Translations under genes and position numbers: made by a program
Notes under the pieces: model-generated
Databases searched by the model: none
What the model saw: the letters and a program-made list of their open reading frames with translations, nothing else
Told to the model about the DNA's origin: nothing
NCBI GenBank assembly: GCA_018061965.1
Contig: JAGOTG010000008.1
Coordinates: forward strand, 42,317-106,316
DNA: 64,000 nt
From: Legionellaceae bacterium
GTDB taxonomy: Bacteria; Pseudomonadota; Gammaproteobacteria; Legionellales; Legionellaceae
Direction of reading: 5' to 3'
In this document: positions 56,020-64,000 of the stretch, one piece after another
Position numbering within the stretch: the stretch's first letter is position 1
Layout of the letters: every line of letters starts with the position of its first letter

Positions 56020-57621
56020 CTATCCCTCACAATCACCATAATCAATCACCACTTCATCTAAAGCATCTTTCACATCGTCTTCTGAAAAACCCAAATCTCG
56101 ACTAGCCGCCAAAATCCCACATGCCCCTTCTATAAAATTCGTAGTAGGCGTCCAATAATCCATATTAGCTTTCACCATCACATGAAAAGCCTTTTGGGGA
56201 TCCCAACCCACATGATTAGCCAACAGATAATAGAGATAATTATAAACGCCACTACTGTAATGCACATCCATGCCAACTTGATAATCGATGGCTCGTTCAA
56301 TCGATACCCCATCCCGACTAGGATGTTGAAACCAACGCAAAGCACCTTTGCTTTTCAGTACATCCGCCCCCACATGCCAAGTCGCCTTACCATAGACATA
56401 ATACTCTGCCGCTTGCGATGCCATATCTGAGAACGCTTCATTGATTCCACCCGCTTGCCCACGATACAGCAACCCAGAGTGCTGCTGGGTAAAGCCATGC
56501 GACAGTTCATGCGCTGTAATGCTGAGAGCCACTAACGGATGCAGCATGCCATCCCCATCTCCAAAAGTCATTTGCCGACCATCCCAAAATGCATTCGCAA
56601 AATAATTGCTAAAATGGACCCGGAATATCATTTTCATGGGCTGACTCCCCTTCTGCAAAACCTCTACGCCATATTGTGTGCGATACATGGTTTTGACCAA
56701 CGCTCCAAAATACATCGCGTCATTAGACACAGAATAACTGCCATTGGCTTGATCATATCCATCCCCATCATAGCCTGTCCAATACAGATGCTCTGGATTA
56801 TCTTCTTCGCAAAGAAAACTCATGGGATGATTAGGCCGCAGGGTATGATGTTGCATGTCCACCACCATAATATGTTCATTTTCTAAAAAACAGAGGCCAG
56901 GCCGCTCATCTCGGAACAGCTCAAGGTACGGCAAGTCTTTACCATATTGATATTTTCCGGTACGCCGATTGCCACCAAATCCCAAGCCATGGACCGTTTG
57001 TTGCAACGTGGTCAAGGCATCCCATTGCAACAAAATTTTTCCCGTCTTTTCTGCGATAATCGCCGTTGGTTGGCTGGGCAATCCCTCTTTTGGTTGCAAA
57101 TACACTTGGATTTGATAAGCCCAATACGCTTGATACTGTTCATCTATATACACAATCGCTTGAATAGACTGATCTACTATTTTATCTTGCACAAACGACT
57201 GACGATACATTTGCAATTGATTGCTCGCTTTGGCCACAAATTCTGGTGGCGGATTACCTAAATCGTCATGTAGTTTTTGGTAAATACTCCCCGTCATACG
57301 CACTGTCGCAGCAGAGCCCGGCAAATGCTTACGATGAAACACTGCATACCCGCCAAACACTGGGAATCCCATATACCGTTGCTGCATATGAATATGCTCC
57401 GTCTGCTGTGCATCATGATGGCGCCCCATCAATAAAAAATCTTGCGGCATAACCAAAGACGGATTAGTAGGCTGTTGGGATAAGCTAACGGGTATTTTAC
57501 TTTGCAGACTGGCGAAAGACATCTGAGTGAGATCAAGGCGCTCTGCTGCGTACAGTGAAAAAGAAATTAATAAAACAAATAGCGCGATAATGCGCGACAA
57601 GACAGGTCGTGAATAATCCAT
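56020..57621 (-). CDS. Secreted M4 (thermolysin-family) metalloprotease
   Basis: A 533-aa preproprotease. A signal peptide (about residues 6-26), an FTP-type propeptide, then the catalytic part follow. The zinc site is HELSH (371-375) with the third ligand E395 in GGINEAFSD, and GMDVHYSSGVYNY is the C-terminal M4 motif with the catalytic His. Length and layout match Legionella ProA/Msp and related neutral proteases. I choose ATG 57621 (GGAG 9 nt upstream) over ATG 57636. It would be secreted and act on extracellular protein. Confidence 0.93.
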   Translation of the reverse strand: MDYSRPVLSRIIALFVLLISFSLYAAERLDLTQMSFASLQSKIPVSLSQQPTNPSLVMPQDFLLMGRHHDAQQTEHIHMQQRYMGFPVFGGYAVFHRKHLPGSAATVRMTGSIYQKLHDDLGNPPPEFVAKASNQLQMYRQSFVQDKIVDQSIQAIVYIDEQYQAYWAYQIQVYLQPKEGLPSQPTAIIAEKTGKILLQWDALTTLQQTVHGLGFGGNRRTGKYQYGKDLPYLELFRDERPGLCFLENEHIMVVDMQHHTLRPNHPMSFLCEEDNPEHLYWTGYDGDGYDQANGSYSVSNDAMYFGALVKTMYRTQYGVEVLQKGSQPMKMIFRVHFSNYFANAFWDGRQMTFGDGDGMLHPLVALSITAHELSHGFTQQHSGLLYRGQAGGINEAFSDMASQAAEYYVYGKATWHVGADVLKSKGALRWFQHPSRDGVSIERAIDYQVGMDVHYSSGVYNYLYYLLANHVGWDPQKAFHVMVKANMDYWTPTTNFIEGACGILAASRDLGFSEDDVKDALDEVVIDYGDCEG

Positions 57622-57761
57622 TTCGAAGTACTCCATATACTTAGGCTACGCAAAAAGCGCAGAACTAAGCTTGCGGTTGGTTGGACAAAGGCAAGTTCCA
57701 TTCTTGCCACTACTAGGACCACTACTGTGGACACCCAGCACGAAGAAATTCTAATCAATTT

Positions 57762-58643
57762 TTAAGCGTACTTCAATCCATTAACCGTCGTATTTTTATG
57801 ATAAATATAATGCTGTACGATTTGATCCGCTTGCTCAGCACTTAATGGCTTGCTGATCACCCCGTCCATGAAATAATAATCGCAATCATATTTGACCAAA
57901 TCAGCCTCAAATGATGTCAGCGCAATAATGGGAACATGAAATTGGGTGCCTTTTTCTAATTGACGAAATTGCTTGGAAAGCACATACCCCGAGGTATCTT
58001 CCAAACCAATATCCATAATCACCAAATCGTAAGTGCCAGGGTGGAACAAAGCCATGGCTTGTTGACCCGTATCCGCACAATCCACATCACAATTCAGGGC
58101 ACGCATCAAGGACTCTTCTACTTGTTTCGCCACCAAATTATCTTCTACTATCAAAACCCGAGGCGCGCGATTCTCTGGACCTTTAGGCAGGGCCTCAACG
58201 TGGGGTTTTTCTTGTTTCGGGCGCGGCTCAGGCACTTCAACCAGCACCACGACTGCACCCAGTACCCGACCGGATTGATCTAACAATGGGTCGCGATTAC
58301 AAATAAAATGATGGATCGTACCATCCTGAAACAAAATGGGTGGCAAATCACGGTCGTGCATAGCTTGTCCGGAAAAAACGACGGACATGTCATCCAAACG
58401 AAATGCATCAATCACCGTGGGAGACCACTGAGCAACCTGAGCGAGTTTCGGATATGGCGTTCCTGAAAAATCTCCGAGGGTTTTTAAGCCTAAAAATTGA
58501 GTAAACCGCATATTACACCCTTGCAGTATACAATCTTTATCAATCCAATATACCCAATTTGGCACGCAGTTTAAGATGGCCGAGTAATATTGGTGCACAT
58601 CCTGGAGCTCAACTTGTTTGCTTTTTTTATTCTCATCAACCAT
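57762..58643 (-). CDS. PAS-REC response regulator lacking a kinase domain
   Basis: A 293-aa protein. Residues about 15-138 form a PAS domain (YYSAILNCVPNWVYWIDKDC, then an 'FICNRDPLLDQSGRVLGAV' end). After a Pro-rich linker (about 139-160) comes a receiver domain with E167/D168, phospho-acceptor D211 in VIMDIG, T243 and K265 in ISKPL. No histidine kinase or output domain is present. The PAS resembles those of hybrid kinases. It probably passes or sinks phosphate from another kinase. I use ATG 58643, with GGGGAG upstream. Confidence 0.85.
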   Translation of the reverse strand: MVDENKKSKQVELQDVHQYYSAILNCVPNWVYWIDKDCILQGCNMRFTQFLGLKTLGDFSGTPYPKLAQVAQWSPTVIDAFRLDDMSVVFSGQAMHDRDLPPILFQDGTIHHFICNRDPLLDQSGRVLGAVVVLVEVPEPRPKQEKPHVEALPKGPENRAPRVLIVEDNLVAKQVEESLMRALNCDVDCADTGQQAMALFHPGTYDLVIMDIGLEDTSGYVLSKQFRQLEKGTQFHVPIIALTSFEADLVKYDCDYYFMDGVISKPLSAEQADQIVQHYIYHKNTTVNGLKYA

Positions 58644-58715
58644 TATGTTGACTCCCCTATCTATCCCTGACAAGAAAACACCGCACATATATCCTACAAA
58701 TTATTATAAATAGAC

Positions 58716-58744
58716 TTGACGCTGAGTTAAGATGGCACTAAAAT
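58716..58744 (+). promoter_or_regulatory. Sigma-70 promoter of rpsU
   Basis: TTGACG (58716-58721) and TAAAAT (58739-58744) are exactly 17 nt apart. It lies about 87 bp upstream of the rpsU ATG and is the strongest housekeeping promoter match noticed in the window. Confidence 0.75.
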
Positions 58745-58830
58745 CGTCAACCTAACATAATCAGTAATGATATTTTTATATCATACTATACCCCACAGGG
58801 TAAGTATGTAGCATAATGAGGAAAAATTGA

Positions 58831-59064
58831 ATGCCCACAGTTCGCGTGAAAGAAGGCGAAAACCCTGAATACGCACTACGTCGTTTTAAACGTTCGTGTG
58901 AAAAAGCTGGTCTTTTAACTGAATTACGTCGTCGAGAGTTTTATGAAAAACCGACTGCTGAGCGTAAACGCAAGCAAGCCGCTGCAGTCAAACGTCATCT
59001 TAAAAAAATCTCTAGAGACGTCATTACTGGTCGCAGTGACCGTCGTAGAAGACGAAGTGAATGA
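58831..59064 (+). CDS. rpsU: 30S ribosomal protein S21
   Basis: A 77-aa, very basic protein. [26 protein letters not shown] and [18 protein letters not shown] are the S21 signature. It is a few residues longer than the 71-aa E. coli protein at the C-terminus ([10 protein letters not shown]). It begins the rpsU-yqeY-dnaG-rpoD series. GAGG lies upstream of the ATG. It overlaps yqeY by 4 bp (ATGA). Confidence 0.96.
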   Translation: MPTVRVKEGENPEYALRRFKRSCEKAGLLTELRRREFYEKPTAERKRKQAAAVKRHLKKISRDVITGRSDRRRRRSE

Positions 59065-59504
59065 CCATCAAAGAGCGCATTAACGCTGAGATCAAAGATG
59101 CAATGCGTGCACAAGATAAGCAGCAATTAGGCACCTTACGCTTAATTACTGCCGCTATCAAACAAATTGAAGTCGATGAGCGTATCGAAGTTGATGATAC
59201 CCGCCTTCTGGTCATTTTAGACAAAATGGTCAAGCAACGAAAAGAATCCATTCATCAATATCAAGCGGCTAGTCGTGATGATTTGGTAGCAATCGAAAAT
59301 TATGAACTAGACATCATACGCCGCTATATGCCAACGCCTTTGTCCGAGGATGAAGTGAAAGCATTGGTGGCAGAGGCCATTCAAGCAACTCAAGCAGAAA
59401 AAATGGCTGACATGGGCAAAGTCATGGCACATCTCAAACCTCAGCTTCAAGGCCGCGCAGATATGAGTACCGTCAGTGTCTGGATCAAAGAACGTTTGGC
59501 GTAA
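59061..59504 (+). CDS. yqeY: GatB/YqeY-domain protein
   Basis: A 147-aa protein. [53 protein letters not shown] and the end [22 protein letters not shown] are typical of YqeY, which has the tRNA-binding tail fold of amidotransferase GatB. The function is unclear; it may assist tRNA-dependent amidation. It sits between rpsU and dnaG, as in many bacteria, and is followed by a terminator. Confidence 0.93.
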   Translation: MTIKERINAEIKDAMRAQDKQQLGTLRLITAAIKQIEVDERIEVDDTRLLVILDKMVKQRKESIHQYQAASRDDLVAIENYELDIIRRYMPTPLSEDEVKALVAEAIQATQAEKMADMGKVMAHLKPQLQGRADMSTVSVWIKERLA

Positions 59505-59512
59505 ATAATTTG

Positions 59513-59543
59513 TACGTTGGGCCTTGGTCCAACGTAGCTTTTT
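59513..59543 (+). terminator. Terminator after yqeY
   Basis: TACGTTGG (59513-59520) pairs with CCAACGTA (59529-59536) and is followed by GCTTTTTTG. A second related hairpin word (GTTGGGCC...ACCCACCCTAC) follows at once. It would separate rpsU-yqeY from dnaG, which then needs its own promoter. Confidence 0.8.
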
Positions 59544-59663
59544 TGTTGGGCCAAGACCCACCCTACTAAATAATACACAAAAAGACTGCTCTCAAAATAA
59601 CCAAGAAATCTTTCTGCAAATTTGGTAAAATACCTTTAACGCCATCCTAGTGACCATATTTTT

Positions 59664-61394
59664 ATGCAAGGTCTTATACCACGTCAATTTATCGATGATC
59701 TATTAACCAAAATTGAATTAGTAGACCTCATTGATGCCTATGTCCCCTTGAAAAAGCGTGGTCTCAATTATTTGGCCTGCTGTCCTTTTCATAATGAAAA
59801 AAATCCCTCTTTCAATGTGATCCCCAAAAAGCAGTTTTACCATTGCTTTGGCTGTGGCGCGAGTGGAAATGCCATCAGTTTTATTATGAATTATTTGCAT
59901 CAATCCTTTCCACAAACTATTGAAACATTAGCCGCCAAAGCAGGCATGGTCATACCCAGAGAAGCTTTACCAGATCATGTGAAACAAACCATTAGCTTGC
60001 ACGCTATTTTACAGAAACTGAATGAATTCTATCAAAACACATTGCGCACTCCCGCAGGCGCCGTGGCAATTGCGTATTTAAAACAACGTGGGATTAATGG
60101 CAAAATTGCGCAGCAGTACCAAATCGGGTATGCACCCCAAGGCTGGCATACGATCGCACAACATTTGCCCCAGCACCAAGCCGAGCTAATCGCCACCGGC
60201 ATGCTCATTCAAAAAGATAATCAGCAAACCTATGATCGTTATCGCCATCGCATCATGTTTCCCATTCATGACCGGCATGGTCGCATGACCGGGTTTGGCG
60301 GACGCGCGCTCGACAATGATCAGCAACCCAAATATTTAAACTCACCTGAAACGGTTTTGTTCCAAAAAAGCCACGAATTGTATGGTTTATATCAAATCCT
60401 CCAAACGCGCTCTGAATTTTCTACGATTGTGATCGTGGAGGGCTACATGGATGTGATTGCTTTAGCGCAACATGGGATCTCTTATGCAGTCGCAACTTTG
60501 GGTACAGCAACTACGGCCCACCATATCCAGTTATTAAGTAAATACACACAAGATTTACATTTTTGTTTTGATGGCGACCAAGCTGGTCGCCAAGCCGCTT
60601 GGCGTGCACTCGAAGTGGGATTGCCTTATTTAGACGCCGGATTGCAAGCACATTTTATTTTTTTACCCGATGGCCATGATCCGGATAGTTTCATTCGATC
60701 TGAAGGGAAAGATGCGTTTGAAATAAGGTTACAAAATGCGGTACCGTTGCACGAACTCTTGTTTACTACGCTGATGAAAGATATTGATACGACTGACCTC
60801 ACCGGCAAAAATCGCCTGATTCATGCGGCCAAACCCTATTTGGCAAAAATTCCTGATTGCCCTTATAAAACTCTGTTAATGAGTGAACTGGCAAGATTGA
60901 CACATATTGATCAACATAGAATTGAGCAACTATTAGAGGCCCCTCCTCCGCCTCAAGTCGAAAAACCAGACCATGCCGCACCTCATTGGCAACGCACTCC
61001 GTTGCGCATTGCTTTGGCACTCCTCATTCAAAACCCGAGTTTATTCGCTCACGACCTACCACAGCTTGATGGCTCAGCGTCCACAGACCCTGAACAAATT
61101 TTGATGACCATGCTCATGCAACATCTGGCGCAACAGCCGCATTTGAATACCGCGACATTACTTGAACATTTTCGTGACACGCCATGGTTTGACGCTCTCA
61201 GCGAATTGGCCGCCTGGGATCATCAAGTCCCCGACCAAGGACAAGCCAGTGAACTAACCGAAATGTTACGGTTTTTAGCCAAAAAAACTCGTGAATCCCT
61301 CATTCAAACCTTGATTGGAAAATCAAAACAACAAGAACTCAGCGCACAAGAACGCCAGGCTCTACAAAAAATGCTTCGTGAACGCCACATTTAG
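59664..61394 (+). CDS. dnaG: DNA primase
   Basis: A 576-aa primase. The N-terminal zinc finger is CCPFHNEKNPSFNV...YHCFGCGASGNAISF; the catalytic Toprim has IVEGYMDVIAL and FDGDQAGRQAAWRAL; the C-terminal helicase-interaction region follows. It makes RNA primers for replication. A TAAAAT -10-like box lies upstream at about 59625. It matches the E. coli length (581 aa). Confidence 0.96.
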   Translation: MQGLIPRQFIDDLLTKIELVDLIDAYVPLKKRGLNYLACCPFHNEKNPSFNVIPKKQFYHCFGCGASGNAISFIMNYLHQSFPQTIETLAAKAGMVIPREALPDHVKQTISLHAILQKLNEFYQNTLRTPAGAVAIAYLKQRGINGKIAQQYQIGYAPQGWHTIAQHLPQHQAELIATGMLIQKDNQQTYDRYRHRIMFPIHDRHGRMTGFGGRALDNDQQPKYLNSPETVLFQKSHELYGLYQILQTRSEFSTIVIVEGYMDVIALAQHGISYAVATLGTATTAHHIQLLSKYTQDLHFCFDGDQAGRQAAWRALEVGLPYLDAGLQAHFIFLPDGHDPDSFIRSEGKDAFEIRLQNAVPLHELLFTTLMKDIDTTDLTGKNRLIHAAKPYLAKIPDCPYKTLLMSELARLTHIDQHRIEQLLEAPPPPQVEKPDHAAPHWQRTPLRIALALLIQNPSLFAHDLPQLDGSASTDPEQILMTMLMQHLAQQPHLNTATLLEHFRDTPWFDALSELAAWDHQVPDQGQASELTEMLRFLAKKTRESLIQTLIGKSKQQELSAQERQALQKMLRERHI

Positions 61395-61398
61395 CCCT

Positions 61399-61496
61399 AT
61401 ACCCGATAAACTTCAAAATACAATGTTTTGATTGTGTATTGTTTTTCTTTGAAAAAGCAAAAGATCAAAAATAGCATTTTGGAGTCTATTGGGTAT
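61399..61496. repeat. 98-bp inverted repeat in the dnaG-rpoD gap
   Basis: ATACCCGATAAACTTCAAAA on the left pairs imperfectly with the right end ...TTTTGGAGTCTATTGGGTAT (61477-61496). The middle has smaller AT-rich hairpins. It follows the dnaG stop at once and could end its transcript. The rest of the gap (61497-61650) is AT-rich and holds the rpoD promoter region, with no clear hexamers. Confidence 0.6.
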
Positions 61497-61650
61497 ATAA
61501 TAAAAGTTTACAAATAAACAACCTCTTATGATATCATCTTAGCCAATATTCATAGCATATGAGCGTTTTGAAATAAATCTAACAATATGCTGGCAAGTTT
61601 TTTTTCGTCAGTTTATAATCGAGGATGAATTAAGGTAGATGTATTAATAT

Positions 61651-63543
61651 ATGAGCATCATAAACGAACAAGAGCAACAACAACATCAAATCACAAATGT
61701 CATTCGCCTTGGTAAAGAACAAAACTACCTAACGCATGCGCAGCTTAATGATTTGCTTCCTAATTTGGTCGATACCGAGCATTTCGACGTGATCGTTCAT
61801 ATTTTAGAAAATATGAACATCAAAGTCTTTGAGCAGGCTCCAGGCGAAGACGAACTCATCGCATTATTTGGGAGCACTGAAGAAGTCCCCGAAGATACGG
61901 AAGAAGCCGCGACTATTCTTGCCTCGGTTGACAAGGAAACTGGCCGTGTTACCGATCCTGTTCGTGCTTATATGCGTGAAATGGGCACAGTGGAATTGCT
62001 CACTCGCGAAGGCGAAATTCGCATCGCAAAACGCATCGAAGAAGGTATTTATCAAGTCCTTCATTCTCTCGCTCATTACCCAGAAACGATTAAATTAGTA
62101 CTCGATGACTATGACCGCTTTTTGAATGCAGAAATGCGTTTGAACGAAATTATTAGTGGGTTCTCAGATGATGAAAGCGGCGCCCCCCCTTCTAGTATCG
62201 GCTCCATGTTGGAAGAATCTCAGCAAACAGCAGAACCTGCTGACTTAGATTTATTAGATGTGGATGAAGAAGAAGGTGGTGATAGTGGAGAGGGTGGCCT
62301 TGAAGCGGAAGATAGTGGTCCGAACCCTGAACAAGCACAAATTTATTTTGATGAATTACGCGAGTCGTTTACAAAAGCCTTAAACAGCTTACAAGAGCAC
62401 GGACGAACTTCACCGATTACTCAAGAGCTTTTAGGTATCATGGCAACATCATTCCTAAAACTTAAATTGACTTCACGACAAGTTGATCGACTCACACGCC
62501 ATTTTAGACAGTTGCGCAATCATGTACGCGAATTTGAGCGTAACATCATGCGTATTTGTATTGAAAAGGCAAAAATACCGCGTAAATTGTTTATTGAAAC
62601 CTTCCCTGGCAATGAAACAGATCAGGAATGGATAGAAACATTGGTGAAGCAGCACGGCAAAAAATTAGACGTGGCTAAGATTCAGGAATTAACGCCTGAA
62701 CTCAAACAATTGCAGAAAAAACTTGCTTATTTCGAGCACGAATATGGTTTGATTATCAGTGAAATCAAAGACATCAATCGTGAAATGTCGTTGGGAGAAG
62801 CCAAGGCTCGACGAGCGAAAAAAGAAATGGTTGAAGCCAATTTACGGTTGGTAATTTCTATTGCCAAAAAGTATACGAATCGTGGTTTGCAATTTTTAGA
62901 TCTGATTCAAGAAGGCAATATTGGCCTGATGAAAGCGGTAGATAAATTCGAATATCGTCGCGGCTATAAATTTTCAACCTATGCAACTTGGTGGATACGC
63001 CAAGCGATCACACGTTCGATTGCGGACCAAGCACGAACCATCCGAATTCCGGTTCACATGATCGAAACCATTAATAAATTAAATCGGATTTCGCGGCAAA
63101 TTTTACAGGAAACTGGCCATGAAGCCAGTCCTGAAGAATTAGCTGAAAAGATGGAATTAAGTGAAGACAAGATTAGAAAAGTCTTAAAAATCGCCAAAGA
63201 GCCTATCTCGATGGATACGCCAGTGGGTGACGATGACGAATCTCGTTTAGGCGATTTCATTCAGGATGATAATATCGAGTCTCCGATTGAAGCTGCTACT
63301 GCTGAAGGGTTACGTGAAGCCACATTAGAAATCTTGGCAACGCTCACCCCACGCGAAGCAAAAGTCTTACGTATGCGTTTTGGTATTGAAATGAACACCG
63401 ACCATACATTAGAAGAAGTAGGCAAACAATTTGACGTAACCCGAGAACGGATCCGACAAATTGAAGCGAAAGCACTGCGCAAACTTCGCCATCCATCACG
63501 TTCTGACAAACTCCGCAGTTTCTTAGAAGGTGATGAAAAATAG
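61651..63543 (+). CDS. rpoD: RNA polymerase primary sigma factor (sigma-70)
   Basis: A 630-aa sigma factor. It has region 1.1 at the N-terminus, 1.2 ([21 protein letters not shown]), a large non-conserved region with an acidic stretch (about 190-225), region 2 ([57 protein letters not shown]), region 3, and region 4 ([32 protein letters not shown]). The ribosome site AAGG is 13 nt upstream of the ATG, which is loose. A tRNA follows 7 bp after the stop. Confidence 0.98.
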   Translation: MSIINEQEQQQHQITNVIRLGKEQNYLTHAQLNDLLPNLVDTEHFDVIVHILENMNIKVFEQAPGEDELIALFGSTEEVPEDTEEAATILASVDKETGRVTDPVRAYMREMGTVELLTREGEIRIAKRIEEGIYQVLHSLAHYPETIKLVLDDYDRFLNAEMRLNEIISGFSDDESGAPPSSIGSMLEESQQTAEPADLDLLDVDEEEGGDSGEGGLEAEDSGPNPEQAQIYFDELRESFTKALNSLQEHGRTSPITQELLGIMATSFLKLKLTSRQVDRLTRHFRQLRNHVREFERNIMRICIEKAKIPRKLFIETFPGNETDQEWIETLVKQHGKKLDVAKIQELTPELKQLQKKLAYFEHEYGLIISEIKDINREMSLGEAKARRAKKEMVEANLRLVISIAKKYTNRGLQFLDLIQEGNIGLMKAVDKFEYRRGYKFSTYATWWIRQAITRSIADQARTIRIPVHMIETINKLNRISRQILQETGHEASPEELAEKMELSEDKIRKVLKIAKEPISMDTPVGDDDESRLGDFIQDDNIESPIEAATAEGLREATLEILATLTPREAKVLRMRFGIEMNTDHTLEEVGKQFDVTRERIRQIEAKALRKLRHPSRSDKLRSFLEGDEK

Positions 63544-63550
63544 TTAATTC

Positions 63551-63627
<77 letters not shown>

Positions 63628-63715
63628 ATTAAAACCAGCAAAATCAATAAGTTACCGTTTGACATCCTAATCCCGTAAAATCCACTTCGAGATTTCTTCG
63701 GGACCTAGCTTCAAT

Positions 63716-63838
63716 TTATAACGATACAACCGTTGCATCTTGTTTAGTATTACGCTTTGATTTAAAATTTGGATTATGCAATAAACTCAGTACTACTCCA
63801 TTTTTTTGCCTCTCACAAACGTGATCTTGGCTGGGAAA
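63716..63838 (-). pseudogene. 3' end of a gene truncated by the IS element
   Basis: On the minus strand an open frame of about 41 codons ends at TAA 63716: DHVCERQKNGVVLSLLHN then PNFKSKRNTKQDATVVSL. It is open through to the presumed IS boundary at about 63839, with no start of its own. Composition is gene-like. No family is recognised. I read it as the tail of a gene whose front was lost when the element inserted. Confidence 0.4.
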
Positions 63839-63839
63839 A

Positions 63840-64000
63840 TTGGACACCTTGCTAAGCAACTTTTCTGACCTCGTAGAAATCTGGGGATTGATACCCTAAT
63901 CTTGAATGAAGCCGTTTCCGATTATAGTAGATTTCAATATATTCGAATATATGATTTTTAGCGGTAGCGCGTGATAAAAATTTCTCCCCATGAATGGCTT
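63840..64000 (-). mobile_element. IS3-family insertion sequence, 3' end (continues outside the window)
   Basis: The element's end is marked by TTGGACACC at 63840, a plausible terminal repeat. The stop codon TAG at 63852 closes a frame open to the edge that encodes the C-terminus of an OrfB transposase: HGEKFLSRATAKNHIFEYIE, then IYYNRKRLHSRLGYQSPDFY. This is the IS3 integrase-core tail ('...IfeYIE.fYNR.R.HS.LGy.SP..f'). Only 49 residues are in view. Confidence 0.85.

Overview
The window looks like a chromosomal segment of a moderately AT-rich gammaproteobacterium, most like the order Legionellales (Legionella/Coxiella/Berkiella relatives). The housekeeping genes are all of gammaproteobacterial type: rpsU-yqeY-dnaG-rpoD, the SURF1-CtaA-CyoE-Sco cluster, EpmC and a DUF3579 gene. 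They are mixed with large orphan proteins that look like type IV effectors, one protein resembling the Dot/Icm membrane component IcmC/DotE, a thermolysin-family secreted protease, and many short palindromic repeats and gene remnants. This placement is inferred from gene content; no phylogeny was computed.

Layout. 1-4.1 kb: end of a HAD phosphatase, a transporter remnant, an orphan membrane protein, a small HTH protein, a 131-bp palindrome, then msrBA and rimK. 4.2-8.7 kb: cytochrome oxidase assembly genes (sco, cyoE, ctaA, a CX3C protein, surf1) facing a DUF2909 protein and a Tai-like secreted protein. 8.8-17.6 kb: accessory region with a 703-aa coiled-coil protein carrying a triplicated module, a secreted protein, ilvI-ilvH, a 681-aa orphan and a broken Sel1-type gene. 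17.6-23.4 kb: a three-gene RND efflux operon. 23.5-25.9 kb: a DUF1003 protein, a secreted lipase-like hydrolase and an orphan. 26-32.9 kb: dnaK-dnaJ-carA-metK-ahcY on the minus strand behind a near-perfect sigma-32 promoter, ending at a terminator. 33-38.1 kb: small orphans, a lipoprotein and a photolyase/epimerase/bestrophin/renalase-like group. 38.2-42 kb: three orphan minus-strand genes, one matching the YopJ acetyltransferase family in its active-site pattern and one with a textbook IQ (calmodulin-binding) motif. 42-45.3 kb: grpE (second sigma-32 promoter), yheT, hemE and folB. 45.3-52.3 kb: a degenerate P1B-type ATPase, a SPOR protein, recG, epmC, a DUF3579 gene and the IcmC-like gene. 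52.5-58.6 kb: a flavin reductase, class I aldolase, small membrane protein, 49-aa peptide gene, FAH-family enzyme, M4 protease and PAS-REC regulator. 58.7-63.6 kb: the rpsU-yqeY-dnaG-rpoD cluster and tRNA-Ile2(CAU). The window ends inside an IS3-family element that has cut off another gene.

How the genes fit together. Two sigma-32 promoters tie dnaK/dnaJ and grpE into one heat-shock regulon, possibly with methionine-cycle genes (metK, ahcY) and carA downstream. The oxidase-assembly cluster supplies haem A and copper to cytochrome oxidase. The most novel material is the probable effector set: the YopJ-like protein with its 143-aa partner, the IQ-motif protein, the triple-repeat coiled-coil protein and several orphan membrane proteins. 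In a Dot/Icm-bearing organism these would be candidates for injected host-acting proteins. Other oddities are a folB that appears to start at AUC, an acetolactate synthase whose ThDP motif reads SEA in place of GDG/GEG, and a P-type ATPase with DIHGT in place of DKTGT.
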